Shown: positions 36,333 to 44,251, counted from the stretch's first letter. The stretch is DNA of 64,000 nucleotides from an uncultured Erysipelotrichaceae bacterium (GCA_902800025.1 CADCDA010000002.1:124001-188000), one strand, 5' to 3'. Numbers and translations: made by a program. The notes: a model not told the origin generated them from the sequence alone.

Positions 36333-36625
36333 ATGAAAATCCTCTCTATGCAAATATTTTACGCACATGTTTCGCACACATACAACATTTTTTTGAAAAT
36401 TTGCAAAAACTTGACATTTTATGTGTTTTATATGTAGATAGTCCATTATTTTAGGTTCTGTTTGATCAAAAACGAACGGAGAAAAAGTGTAAGAAACCCA
36501 CTATTTTTTGATGTCATCAAATCTTTCAAATTAGACTCTTATAATATAAATCCTATACTTCTTTATTTTTTTACGTGTGCGCACTATAATGTTTGGCGTT
36601 ACTTTAAAAGAAAGGAGAAGAGTAT
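36333..36625. other. Divergent intergenic region with several palindromes
   Basis: No gene seen in these 293 bases. Contents: minus-strand promoter TTGTAT-N18-TAAAAT around 36356-36385 with TGTGCG twice in the spacer; a plus-strand TTGACA at about 36413; palindromes TTTGATCAAA (36461-36470) and TTTGATG-T-CATCAAA (36507-36521); plus-strand -10 TATAAT (36585-36590) preceded by GTGTGCGCAC. This is a heavily regulated spacer by appearance. Confidence 0.5.
36585..36590 (+). promoter_or_regulatory. -10 box of the ABC exporter operon
   Basis: TATAAT on the plus strand, 35 bases before the ATPase ATG; GTGCGCAC (36577-36584), a perfect 8-base palindrome, abuts it. The -35 is weak (TTTATT at 17 bases). 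Confidence 0.6.
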
Positions 36626-37549
36626 ATGAACGAAAATGAAAATGTTGTTTGTACGCAAGGCCTTGCTAAAAAATATGGTCAAGTTTTTGCGGTTGATCAT
36701 GTTGATATGCACATCCAAAAAGGCGCAGTTTACGGCTTTGTTGGAGAAAACGGAAGCGGAAAAACAACCATTATTAGATTATTAATGGGACTAGCTCTTC
36801 CTACCGCTGGGACATATGATTTGTTCGGTGAAAATTGTAAAAGCAAAAAGATATATGATGTTCGTAAAAAGATTTCGGCAATTGTTGAAGCACCTTCACT
36901 AGTGCCTTCAATGACTGCTAAACAAAATCTTCGTTATGCTTGTATGTATTATGGTATTAAAGATGATGAGAAATTAATTGAAGAATCGTTAAAAAGTGTC
37001 GGATTAGGTGATACTGGAAAGAAAACCGTTAAAAACTTCTCGCTTGGTATGAGACAAAGATTAGGCATCGCACTACTCTTACTTAATAAGCCAGAGTTAA
37101 TGCTTCTTGACGAACCAATGAATGGACTTGATCCTTCTGGTGTTGCCGAACTTAGAGATTTAATTATCAGTTTAAATAAAAAAGGAATTACTTTCTTAAT
37201 TTCTTCTCATATTCTTTCTGAACTTGAAAAAGTCGCAACACATTATGGTTTTATCTCCCACGGAAAACTTCTCAAAGAGATTTCAGCAGAAGATTTAATC
37301 TCTGAATGTCAAAAGGCAATCGACTTAAGATATCGTGACATTCCTCTATTAGAGGAAAAACTCAGGGCAATTGGAATGAAAGACTTAAAAGTTACTCCAA
37401 ATGAAATACGTGTCTTTGATGAAATCACTCCTCTTGATTTATTAACCAAGCTCCATAAACAAGGTATTGAAATCACTGATATTCGTACACTAGAAATGAG
37501 TGTTGAGGAATACTATCTATCTTTAATAGGAGGACAAGCCAATGCTTAA
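36626..37549 (+). CDS. ABC transporter ATP-binding protein (BcrA/CcmA type)
   Basis: 307 residues. Walker A GENGSGKTT (40-48), signature FSLGMRQRLG near 142, Walker B LMLLDEPMNGLDPSG near 163, H-loop in ISSHILSEL. The C-terminal 80 residues form the extra domain common in antibiotic- or peptide-exporting ABC-2 ATPases such as BcrA. AAAGGAGA precedes the ATG. It overlaps the permease gene by 8 bases. Substrate unknown; export of an antimicrobial or lipid-like compound is the usual role of this type. Confidence 0.9.
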   Translation: MNENENVVCTQGLAKKYGQVFAVDHVDMHIQKGAVYGFVGENGSGKTTIIRLLMGLALPTAGTYDLFGENCKSKKIYDVRKKISAIVEAPSLVPSMTAKQNLRYACMYYGIKDDEKLIEESLKSVGLGDTGKKTVKNFSLGMRQRLGIALLLLNKPELMLLDEPMNGLDPSGVAELRDLIISLNKKGITFLISSHILSELEKVATHYGFISHGKLLKEISAEDLISECQKAIDLRYRDIPLLEEKLRAIGMKDLKVTPNEIRVFDEITPLDLLTKLHKQGIEITDIRTLEMSVEEYYLSLIGGQANA

Positions 37550-38375
37550 TATTATTCGTGCTTCCTTATTTAAATTATTTAGAGATCGTACTTTTATCGT
37601 CACTGCGATTATCGGTGTTGTCCTAGCGGCATTTATGCTTGGGATCTATGCGCTTATCGATCACTTTATCGATACATCTTCAGAAGGAGGAGTTAGACAC
37701 TTACTCTTAACTGGTGAAAACTTCTATTTATCAGCGTTAACTCCTGGTACAAGTTTTGGAATCATGGTTCCAATTAACTTAATCGTCTTCACCGTAGGTG
37801 AATTCACTTATGGAACGATTAGAAATAAGATTATTGCTGGTTTAAGTAAGACAAAAATCTATTTCGGTTTATTTATCACCGGTTTAGTCTTTACCTTCAT
37901 TTTAGCGGGTGGTTACGCATTGATCACTATCGGATTAGGTTCCATTATTGGAGGCTTCCATGTTGATTTAATCGGAGGTGTTAACTTCGCATTATGTTAC
38001 TTTGCATACGTTGTTTGCTCTTATATCTTAGTTACCGCTATTTCAATTTTCTTTGCGACATTAGTTAGAAATGTCGGTGGCACTATCGCTGTTGTCATTA
38101 TCATCTTAGTGTTCTTAGCGAGTATCGCTCCGGTTTTCCAACAATTAATGCCTCATACAGTTAATCCAACTTATCCAAGTGAGCATTGGATGATGTGGGT
38201 CAATCCACTTTATATGGCTGGCACTTATGGCGGATCATTCGCGAGTATGATTAACTTAAATAGTTATTCTCAAAGCCCTTCAATGGTCGCTTCTGGTGTT
38301 ACTATGCCACTAGTGTGGTCTATTGTATTTGTCGCTGCTGGATTATTAATCTTTAAGCACACAGACGTAAAATAA
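37542..38375 (+). CDS. ABC-2 type permease
   Basis: 277 residues with six predicted membrane segments (about 18-40, 70-100, 108-135, 145-178, 180-200, 250-275), the ABC-2 architecture: a short cytoplasmic N-terminus and an N-terminal extracytoplasmic loop after the first helix. It pairs with the overlapping ATPase to make an exporter. An AGGAGG site lies within the ATPase 3' end. It is followed by a strong bidirectional terminator. Confidence 0.88.
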   Translation: MLNIIRASLFKLFRDRTFIVTAIIGVVLAAFMLGIYALIDHFIDTSSEGGVRHLLLTGENFYLSALTPGTSFGIMVPINLIVFTVGEFTYGTIRNKIIAGLSKTKIYFGLFITGLVFTFILAGGYALITIGLGSIIGGFHVDLIGGVNFALCYFAYVVCSYILVTAISIFFATLVRNVGGTIAVVIIILVFLASIAPVFQQLMPHTVNPTYPSEHWMMWVNPLYMAGTYGGSFASMINLNSYSQSPSMVASGVTMPLVWSIVFVAAGLLIFKHTDVK

Positions 38376-38390
38376 TAAGTTAACTTATTA

Positions 38391-38427
38391 AAAAAGAGTC
38401 TTCGCTAACTGAAGACTCTTTTATTTT
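38391..38427. terminator. Bidirectional terminator between the ABC operon and plsC
   Basis: AAAAGAGTCTTC-GCTAACT-GAAGACTCTTTT, 12-base perfect arms with T-runs on both sides. Confidence 0.92.
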
Positions 38428-39238
38428 ATCTATTAAGTGATTCTTCCATTAAGGAGTGACATTGATCACTTAACTCTTTTGCGATCATTCCACTATAATC
38501 ATTTGGATAAAGAATTTTAACAATTTCTAACTCCACGACTGTTTTTCTTTTCGGGAAGTTCTTCTTAATCGAATTAGTGTTTTTTACAGTCATAACGACA
38601 AGTGGGCAATTAGCCTTTAAAGCAATTGAGAAGACGCCTTCATGGAATTCATGGAATAATCCATCTTCACTTCTTGTTCCCTCTGGGAAGACACCGATAG
38701 AGGAATAATCTTTAGTAATTAGATCAATTGCTTCTTTGATAACTTCAAGTGATTTCAATTTGTCATAACGATCAATTGATAAATAACAACATCGATTCAT
38801 GAATCTTCCACCGATAGGAATTTTAAAGTTCGTTGGTTTGGAGATAAATGCAATGTTATGTTTATATCCATATAAATCGCTAATAATCATTGGATCGAAT
38901 TTTGATAAGTGATTACAAACGAGAAGGAATTTTTCTTTTGGCAAAGCTTCTTCGTTAATAATCTTAACTTTAATTCGAGCGTGCTTATGAATGTAATGAA
39001 GTGCATCACTAAGCCAGAATAACGCCCATTTGCTTGGTTTACTATAGCGATTTGTTTTCTTGTATGGGAGCGCAAATAAGAATAAGATGCTCCACATAAT
39101 GCCTACTGCGACGACATAGCCAATAATGAGCAATAAGAAAGGAGCCCAATAATGGTAATAATGCCCAGTAGGAATCGCTAAAGTGATTCCGCAAGTAAGA
39201 GCGACATCAAAAAGAATGATGAGGATTTCACAAATCAT
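38426..39238 (-). CDS. plsC: 1-acyl-sn-glycerol-3-phosphate acyltransferase
   Basis: 270 residues. PlsC-family acyltransferase making phosphatidic acid from lysophosphatidic acid at the membrane. Two N-terminal hydrophobic segments (about 3-22, 32-57), catalytic motif NHLSKFDP (NHxxxxD) near 109, and the glycerol-phosphate-binding FPEGTRSEDG near 178. It follows the lipid-kinase gene by 8 bases without its own Shine-Dalgarno and ends the phosphatase-lipid kinase-plsC operon, all concerned with lipid phosphate chemistry. Confidence 0.92.
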   Translation of the reverse strand: MICEILIILFDVALTCGITLAIPTGHYYHYWAPFLLLIIGYVVAVGIMWSILFLFALPYKKTNRYSKPSKWALFWLSDALHYIHKHARIKVKIINEEALPKEKFLLVCNHLSKFDPMIISDLYGYKHNIAFISKPTNFKIPIGGRFMNRCCYLSIDRYDKLKSLEVIKEAIDLITKDYSSIGVFPEGTRSEDGLFHEFHEGVFSIALKANCPLVVMTVKNTNSIKKNFPKRKTVVELEIVKILYPNDYSGMIAKELSDQCHSLMEESLNR

Positions 39239-39246
39239 AAGTTTAA

Positions 39247-40203
39247 TTAGTTATTTGGAACAACGAATTTAATTGCTTTTGCCATGACTTCCACTTTGAA
39301 AGATGGACCGTTAACGATTTCTCCATCAACGCAGATGTCGATATTTTTCTTACCGATGATTTCAATTTCTTTTGCTCTACGGTAAACGAATTTTTTCATG
39401 AGTTTTGGATTGTCTAAATGCTCACCTTTGGTGTATGGTCCAAAGAATTGAATCATAAGTCTAGCTAAAGACATACATTTTAATAATGTAACATCGATTA
39501 AACCGTCAGTGTTATCACTCTTAGGAGAAGCGTGATATTGTCCACCAACCCATTGTCCTTGTCCTAAAGCAGACATGAGCATTCTCTTCTTATTTAATTG
39601 TTCGCCATCAGCCTTGACGATGATTTTATTAAATCTACCACCTAAAATAGCAGGGATAATTGCGGCTGGGCCATATGGGTTTTTAATTCCCTTTTCTTTA
39701 TTTTGATTTCCTTTAACACCGACGATTGCATCAAAACCAAAGTTAATAACATTAATGGAATACCATGGTTCTGGCATTGATGGGCCAGTCATTTTGCTTA
39801 AGTCGATATCAATAACTTTACCATCAATTAAAGCTTTGAAATCTTTGAATCGATTTTCGCCAGTCTTGTTTTTGACGATATCGTTCCAGTCTTTAGATTT
39901 AGAATAAATCTTAACAAAGTCATTACCGGTTCCAGCAGCGTAAATCGCTAATTCGACATTCTTATAACCAACGATTGCGTTGACGACTTCGTGAATTGTT
40001 CCGTCTCCACCACAAGCGTAGACTCTTAAGACATCTGTATTCTTGGAAAGATAATCCTTAAGGAAAGGAATGACACTTCTAGGACCAGTAGTTAAATAGA
40101 TCTCATAATTAAGACCTTTAAAATCTTCTTTAATTTGGTTTTGGAAAGCTTCTAAATCTTTCTCAGCACCGGCTTTTTGATTGAGGATAATTAAATGTTT
40201 CAT
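39247..40203 (-). CDS. Diacylglycerol kinase family lipid kinase (YegS/DgkB type)
   Basis: 318 residues. DAGK catalytic domain with the nucleotide-binding signature GGDGTIHEVVNAI near 64 and the opening LIILNQKAGAEKDLE. The C-terminal beta-sandwich includes DGEIVNGPSFKVEV. Family members phosphorylate diacylglycerol or similar lipids to the 1-phosphate, here likely feeding phosphatidic acid metabolism beside PlsC. A TTAGGAG site precedes the ATG. Middle gene of a three-gene lipid operon. Confidence 0.9.
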   Translation of the reverse strand: MKHLIILNQKAGAEKDLEAFQNQIKEDFKGLNYEIYLTTGPRSVIPFLKDYLSKNTDVLRVYACGGDGTIHEVVNAIVGYKNVELAIYAAGTGNDFVKIYSKSKDWNDIVKNKTGENRFKDFKALIDGKVIDIDLSKMTGPSMPEPWYSINVINFGFDAIVGVKGNQNKEKGIKNPYGPAAIIPAILGGRFNKIIVKADGEQLNKKRMLMSALGQGQWVGGQYHASPKSDNTDGLIDVTLLKCMSLARLMIQFFGPYTKGEHLDNPKLMKKFVYRRAKEIEIIGKKNIDICVDGEIVNGPSFKVEVMAKAIKFVVPNN

Positions 40204-40214
40204 ATGTTAAACTC

Positions 40215-40997
40215 CTAATTTAAATAAATTTGTTTGAGCTTAGCGATATCACTATCACTAATCTTTACTTCGTTATGGAGGTATTCAAGTATTGAACCAT
40301 ACTTTGATTCTATCTCATCTATCGCTGTTCTTAAATACAATCTTTTCGCGGTTAAGGTGTCGTTTAACGCAACTGCTTTTTTCCAAGAGAAGCGAATATT
40401 CATTCCTAGGAAATAGGCCGCTCTTTTAAATCTAGCGCGATGATTAAATGACATATAAAGTTGATAAATTGTTTCCAAACTAACGCCTAATGCGCTTAAA
40501 ACTAAAAGCATGACAATGCCTGTTCGATCTTTTCCTTGTGTGCAGTGGAAAAGAAAACCTTCATGTCCGTTATTTGATAAGAGATATTCAAATACTTGAT
40601 GATATCCATTTTTAGCTTGATCAACGTTAATTAAATAACGATATAAATCGAGAATATGACCTCTCATCCCTCCTGGTAGAGCCACTAAATCATTAAGAAT
40701 TTGAATTCTATTTTCTTTAGTGATTGCTGGATTCATTTCATTACTTACCAAAGGTAAAGGATGATAATTAATCTTCGGAGAAATGAAATCTTCTGGTCGA
40801 TATTTCATCTCATCAATCGTTCTTAAATCGATGACATGGTTAACTCCATATTGGTTCACTAAAAGATCGACTTCTTCTTCGTTGATAAGCGCTAAATTCG
40901 CAGATCTAAAGAGTAATTTCGACTTTAATGTATGTCCATCGGAAGTTTTTACACCGCCAAAATCGTGTATATAATCAACATTTTTAACATGTCTCAT
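40215..40997 (-). CDS. Tyrosine-phosphatase-like (Tyr_phosphatase3 family) protein
   Basis: 260 residues from the second of two adjacent ATGs. The catalytic P-loop is HCTQGKDRTG near 153 (C-x5-R), with the Lys-Asp form typical of bacterial dual-specificity or phosphoinositide-like phosphatases. The opening NVDYIHDFGGVKTSDG and LFRSANLALI is the substrate-side motif of this family. Members act on phosphotyrosine or phosphoinositides. It heads the operon with a lipid kinase and PlsC, so a lipid-phosphate substrate is inferred. TATAAT (41006-41011) ends 8 bases before this ATG and no Shine-Dalgarno exists: predicted leaderless. Confidence 0.85.
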   Translation of the reverse strand: MRHVKNVDYIHDFGGVKTSDGHTLKSKLLFRSANLALINEEEVDLLVNQYGVNHVIDLRTIDEMKYRPEDFISPKINYHPLPLVSNEMNPAITKENRIQILNDLVALPGGMRGHILDLYRYLINVDQAKNGYHQVFEYLLSNNGHEGFLFHCTQGKDRTGIVMLLVLSALGVSLETIYQLYMSFNHRARFKRAAYFLGMNIRFSWKKAVALNDTLTAKRLYLRTAIDEIESKYGSILEYLHNEVKISDSDIAKLKQIYLN

Positions 40998-41005
40998 CAT
41001 TGAAT

Positions 41006-41011
41006 ATTATA
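41006..41011 (-). promoter_or_regulatory. -10 box of the phosphatase/lipid operon
   Basis: TATAAT formed at the end of the nagB terminator T-tract; TGGAAA, 17 bases upstream inside the hairpin arm, could serve as -35. The ATGs follow after 5 and 8 bases. Confidence 0.55.
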
Positions 41012-41038
41012 AAAAAGGCGGAAAATAATTTCCACCTT
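41009..41038 (-). terminator. Terminator of the glmM-acetyltransferase-nagB operon
   Basis: AAGGTGGAAA-TTAT-TTTCCGCCTT followed by TTTTT on the minus strand, about 20 bases after the nagB stop. Confidence 0.9.
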
Positions 41039-41059
41039 AATATTATTATTGGTTTTTGA

Positions 41060-41782
41060 CTACTTAACTAAGCTATATGCATCTTGATCAACATAGATTG
41101 TGCAATCTGGGTGATCTTGAAGGATTGAGCATGGGACTTCTTCAGTCTTTTCGCCTAAAAGTAAATCTTTAATTGCTTTAGCTTTATTCTTGCCTGTTGC
41201 GATTAAAACGATCTTTCTAGCATTCATGATACTCTTAAGACCCATTGTCACTGCTTTAGTAGGAACTTCGGAGATGTCGTTGAATAATCTACTATTATCA
41301 ACGATTGTGCTTTCTGCGAGTTCAGCAACGTGAGTTAATGAATCAAATGATGTACCAGGTTCGTTGAATGCGATATGGCCATCACTACCGATACCTAAGA
41401 TTTGTAAATCAATTCCACCAAAGGAAGCGATTTCATCATCATATTGTTTAGCGTAAGCTTCGTAATCACCAACACCCTTTAAAACGTGTGTTCTTTTCTT
41501 ATCGATATCGATGTGATCGAATAAGTTGGTGTTCATGAAGTAACGGTATGATTGATTGTGTGTTCCTTCTAAACCGATGTATTCGTCTAAGTTGAAGGTT
41601 ACAACATCTTTAAATGTTACTCTTCCTTCTTTATTAGCCTTAACTAAGTTAGCGTAAACTTCTAATGGTGATGTACCAGTTGCTAAACCTAAAACTGAAT
41701 TTGGTTTCTTGTTGACTTGTTTGATGAATTCTTCAGCGATTTGCTTTGAGATTTCTTCGTTTGTTCCAACGACGACTTTCAT
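41060..41782 (-). CDS. nagB: Glucosamine-6-phosphate deaminase
   Basis: 240 residues, the Bacillus-type short form. It converts glucosamine-6-P to fructose-6-P and ammonia. Visible: LGLATGTSPLEVY near 30, FNLDEYIGLEG near 64, the lid and active-site residues in GIGSDGHIAFNEPG near 135-146. AAAGGAG precedes the ATG. It is the third gene of an operon whose first gene (HTH-GlmM) uses glucosamine-6-P in the opposite, biosynthetic direction, so the operon spans the branch point between breakdown and cell-wall synthesis. Confidence 0.95.
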   Translation of the reverse strand: MKVVVGTNEEISKQIAEEFIKQVNKKPNSVLGLATGTSPLEVYANLVKANKEGRVTFKDVVTFNLDEYIGLEGTHNQSYRYFMNTNLFDHIDIDKKRTHVLKGVGDYEAYAKQYDDEIASFGGIDLQILGIGSDGHIAFNEPGTSFDSLTHVAELAESTIVDNSRLFNDISEVPTKAVTMGLKSIMNARKIVLIATGKNKAKAIKDLLLGEKTEEVPCSILQDHPDCTIYVDQDAYSLVK

Positions 41783-41810
41783 TGTTTTTTTCTCCTTTAA
41801 TTATAAATAA

Positions 41811-42482
41811 TTAATCTAATCTTTTATCAACCACATTATCTTGTGATTTGACAATACTATTTTCTGGGAAGCATCCTCTAAGCATACTTAATGGGTAAAC
41901 TTGAGTGTTTTTACCAATAATGGTACCTGGATTTAAAACGCTTCCACATCCGATGTCGGCGTGTTCACCTAAGAAACCACCGATTTTTCTTAATCCAGTT
42001 TCATATTCTTTATCACCATGAATGACGATGTTTTTACCACCGCTCTTTAAGTTAGAGAGAATGGATCCTGCTCCCATATGAGCATAATCTCCTAAGATGG
42101 AATCGCCAACATAGTTATAATGTGGTACTTGAACATGATTTAATAAGATACAATTCTTTAATTCTGAAGAATTACCAACGACACATTTTTCTCCAACAAT
42201 GACGTTTCCTCTAAGGAATGCACCTGGACGAAGTTCTGTATCTTTACCGATAATTGCTGGGGCTTCAATAGTCGCTGTTTTTGCAATCTTAACATTTTCA
42301 GCAACTAAGACACCTGGAGCGATTTCGGTATATCCTTCTAAACCTTCCGCTACGACTTTAGCGACAATATCTTTGATTTGAGGAAGAATTTCCCAAGGAT
42401 ATGTGCTTTTATCGAATACTTCCTTTAAATAAGGAACTTCAGTTGAGAACAACTCTTTGGTTTTTATATTTAACTTATTCAC
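41811..42482 (-). CDS. Left-handed beta-helix acetyltransferase (GlmU C-domain-like)
   Basis: 223 residues from a GTG that overlaps the end of glmM by 8 bases; AGAGGAT lies 7 bases upstream. After a short helical N-terminus, hexapeptide repeats of the left-handed beta-helix begin (APGVLVAENVKIAKTATIEAPAIIG). The segment VPHYNYVGDSILGDYAHMGAGSILSN parallels the acetyltransferase active site of GlmU (HxxYxGD, GxGxxxxN). The uridyltransferase domain of GlmU is absent. By context it probably N-acetylates glucosamine-1-P, the GlmM product, with a separate uridyltransferase elsewhere; this is inference. Confidence 0.82.
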   Translation of the reverse strand: MNKLNIKTKELFSTEVPYLKEVFDKSTYPWEILPQIKDIVAKVVAEGLEGYTEIAPGVLVAENVKIAKTATIEAPAIIGKDTELRPGAFLRGNVIVGEKCVVGNSSELKNCILLNHVQVPHYNYVGDSILGDYAHMGAGSILSNLKSGGKNIVIHGDKEYETGLRKIGGFLGEHADIGCGSVLNPGTIIGKNTQVYPLSMLRGCFPENSIVKSQDNVVDKRLD

Positions 42483-44112
42483 AAACGTATCCTCTTTTCT
42501 TGATTACGTTATAGATTCTGTCAATATATTCAGCGCATTTTTCTTTAGAATCGATTTCAATCATGATTCTAACGACAGGCTCAGTACCACTTTGACGGAG
42601 TAACGCTCTTCCGTTATCACCGATTTCATCATTGACTTCCTTGAACTTCTTTTGAACTTCTTCATCATCGATAACAGCAGCTTTATTAGTGACTCTAACA
42701 TTTTTGGTTGTTTGAGGAATTAATTTCACTGGTGCAACGAGTTTAGAAAGTTTTTCTTTGGTTTCAAGTAATCTTTCAGTAACCATAATGGCGGTAAGAA
42801 CACCATCACCAGTAGTCGCATACTTTTTAATAATGACGTGACCGGATTGTTCTCCACCTAATGAATAACCTTCATTTTGCATTTTTTCAAAGACGAATCT
42901 ATCACCGACTTTGGTTTGTACATTTGCAATTCCAACTTGTTTTAAGGCTTTAGTTAATCCAGAGTTAGACATAATGGTTGTAACGAGTGTGTTCTTTTCA
43001 AGAGCACCTTCATCTTTAAGCTTGAGAGCGAGAAGATACATGATCTTATCACCATCAACTTCTTTACCGTTTTCATCAACAGCGATGCATCTATCAGCGT
43101 CACCATCAAATGCAAAACCGATATCGAGTTTATTGTCTTTAACGAATTTGCAGAAATGTTCAATGTGTGTACTTCCTGCATCTAAGTTAATGTTTAATCC
43201 GTCTGGGTTGTTATTAATAACATATGTTTGAGCACCTAAAGCATCAAAGACACTTTTGGCAATCATCCAGCTTGCTCCATTAGCGGTATCAAGACCGATT
43301 CTAAGAGACTTCATAGAATGTCTTGCTAAAGAGATTAAGTAAGCGATATAACGGTTACGACCGCTGCTATAATCAGTGATAGAACCGATATCTCCTCTTT
43401 CTGCAAATGGAAGGTCATTGCCTTCAACTTCGAGTTTAGCAAGATCACCATCGATATAAGCTTCTGCTAAGAAAGCGACTGCGTCTTCAAGCTTTTCTCC
43501 ATCCCCGTTAAGGACTTTGATACCATTGTCATAGAATGGGTTATGAGATGCGGTAATCATTACACCACAATCGAAGCAGTCTTGTCTAATTACATAGGCG
43601 ACACTTGGGGTGGTTGTAACGTGAAGTAAACTGACGTCTGCACCACTAGCAGCTAAGCCAGCAGCGACCGCGTATTCTAACATATATGATGATCTTCTTG
43701 TGTCTTTTCCAATAACCACTTTTGGACGATATCCTGGAGCTTGGGAATTGAATTTTGGATTGCCATAGAACCAGCCTAAGAAACGACCGATTTTATAAGC
43801 GTGATCACAAGTTAAGACTTTATTGGTTTCTCCTCTAAATCCATCGGTACCAAAGTATTTGGTTTTGATATCTTCTCCAATGCTCATTTGGAGTTTTTTA
43901 CCACGGTGGATAACGACTTTATCATTTAATAATTCATCAGCGGAAATTTTGAATAATTCGCAGATTTCCATGACTTTGTCGATTTGTGGAAGAGAGTCAC
44001 CATTTTCCCACTTATTGATTGTTTGTCTACTAACATTGAGAAGAGAAGCGAGCTTTTCTTGAGAGATGTTATCAACAATTCTTAAGTGAGTAATTTTTTC
44101 AGCAATTGTCAT
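42475..44112 (-). CDS. glmM: Phosphoglucosamine mutase with N-terminal XRE DNA-binding domain
   Basis: 545 residues, about 95 longer than ordinary GlmM. Residues 1-62 are a complete Cro/C1 helix-turn-helix (ISQEKLASLLNVSRQTINKWENGDSLPQ split as recognition helix and following turn). A linker of about 20 residues follows, then full GlmM: KYFGTDGFRGE near 84, catalytic serine loop ITASHNPFYDNG near 186, metal loop FDGDADR near 336, sugar loop GGEQSGH, and phosphate loop RQSGTEP near 507. The reading frame is continuous and no Shine-Dalgarno stands before the internal Met76. GlmM interconverts glucosamine-6-P and -1-P for UDP-GlcNAc. Two operator-like palindromes flank its promoter, suggesting autoregulation. 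Confidence 0.93.
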   Translation of the reverse strand: MTIAEKITHLRIVDNISQEKLASLLNVSRQTINKWENGDSLPQIDKVMEICELFKISADELLNDKVVIHRGKKLQMSIGEDIKTKYFGTDGFRGETNKVLTCDHAYKIGRFLGWFYGNPKFNSQAPGYRPKVVIGKDTRRSSYMLEYAVAAGLAASGADVSLLHVTTTPSVAYVIRQDCFDCGVMITASHNPFYDNGIKVLNGDGEKLEDAVAFLAEAYIDGDLAKLEVEGNDLPFAERGDIGSITDYSSGRNRYIAYLISLARHSMKSLRIGLDTANGASWMIAKSVFDALGAQTYVINNNPDGLNINLDAGSTHIEHFCKFVKDNKLDIGFAFDGDADRCIAVDENGKEVDGDKIMYLLALKLKDEGALEKNTLVTTIMSNSGLTKALKQVGIANVQTKVGDRFVFEKMQNEGYSLGGEQSGHVIIKKYATTGDGVLTAIMVTERLLETKEKLSKLVAPVKLIPQTTKNVRVTNKAAVIDDEEVQKKFKEVNDEIGDNGRALLRQSGTEPVVRIMIEIDSKEKCAEYIDRIYNVIKKRGYVCE

Positions 44113-44123
44113 AAATTTTCTCC

Positions 44124-44141
44124 TGTAAATTTTGGTTTACA
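44124..44141. promoter_or_regulatory. Operator-like palindrome O1 of the glmM operon
   Basis: TGTAAA-TTTTGG-TTTACA: perfect 6-base arms. It covers the predicted transcription start and abuts the Shine-Dalgarno of glmM. 15 of 18 positions match O2. Confidence 0.65.
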
Positions 44142-44146
44142 CCGCG

Positions 44147-44152
44147 ATTATA
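44147..44152 (-). promoter_or_regulatory. -10 box of the glmM operon
   Basis: TATAAT on the minus strand, 34 bases before the glmM ATG. A TTGAAC -35-like hexamer lies at 44172-44177 (19-base spacing). Confidence 0.55.
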
Positions 44153-44196
44153 ATATCATTATTATTATAAAGTTCAAATATATTTTTATTTATAAC

Positions 44197-44214
44197 TGTC
44201 AACTTTTGTTTACA
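44197..44214. promoter_or_regulatory. Operator-like palindrome O2 of the glmM operon
   Basis: TGTCAA-CTTTTG-TTTACA, one mismatch between arms; same orientation and sequence class as O1, centre-to-centre distance 73 bp (about seven helical turns), upstream of the -35 region. Confidence 0.6.
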
Positions 44215-44234
44215 CTGAAGCAAAATGAACAACA

Positions 44235-44251
44235 TATATACTTTGTATATA
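44235..44251. promoter_or_regulatory. 17-bp palindrome identical to the tkt operator candidate
   Basis: TATATAC-TTT-GTATATA, the reverse complement of 2690-2706, about 125 bases upstream of the glmM ATG. Confidence 0.4.

Noticed and set aside
42475-44112. Possible frameshift or assembly join making the HTH-GlmM fusion
   Set aside because: The frame is uninterrupted, codon use looks even through the junction, the linker is plausible, and the operator pair at the promoter fits a real DNA-binding domain. It remains checkable by reads.
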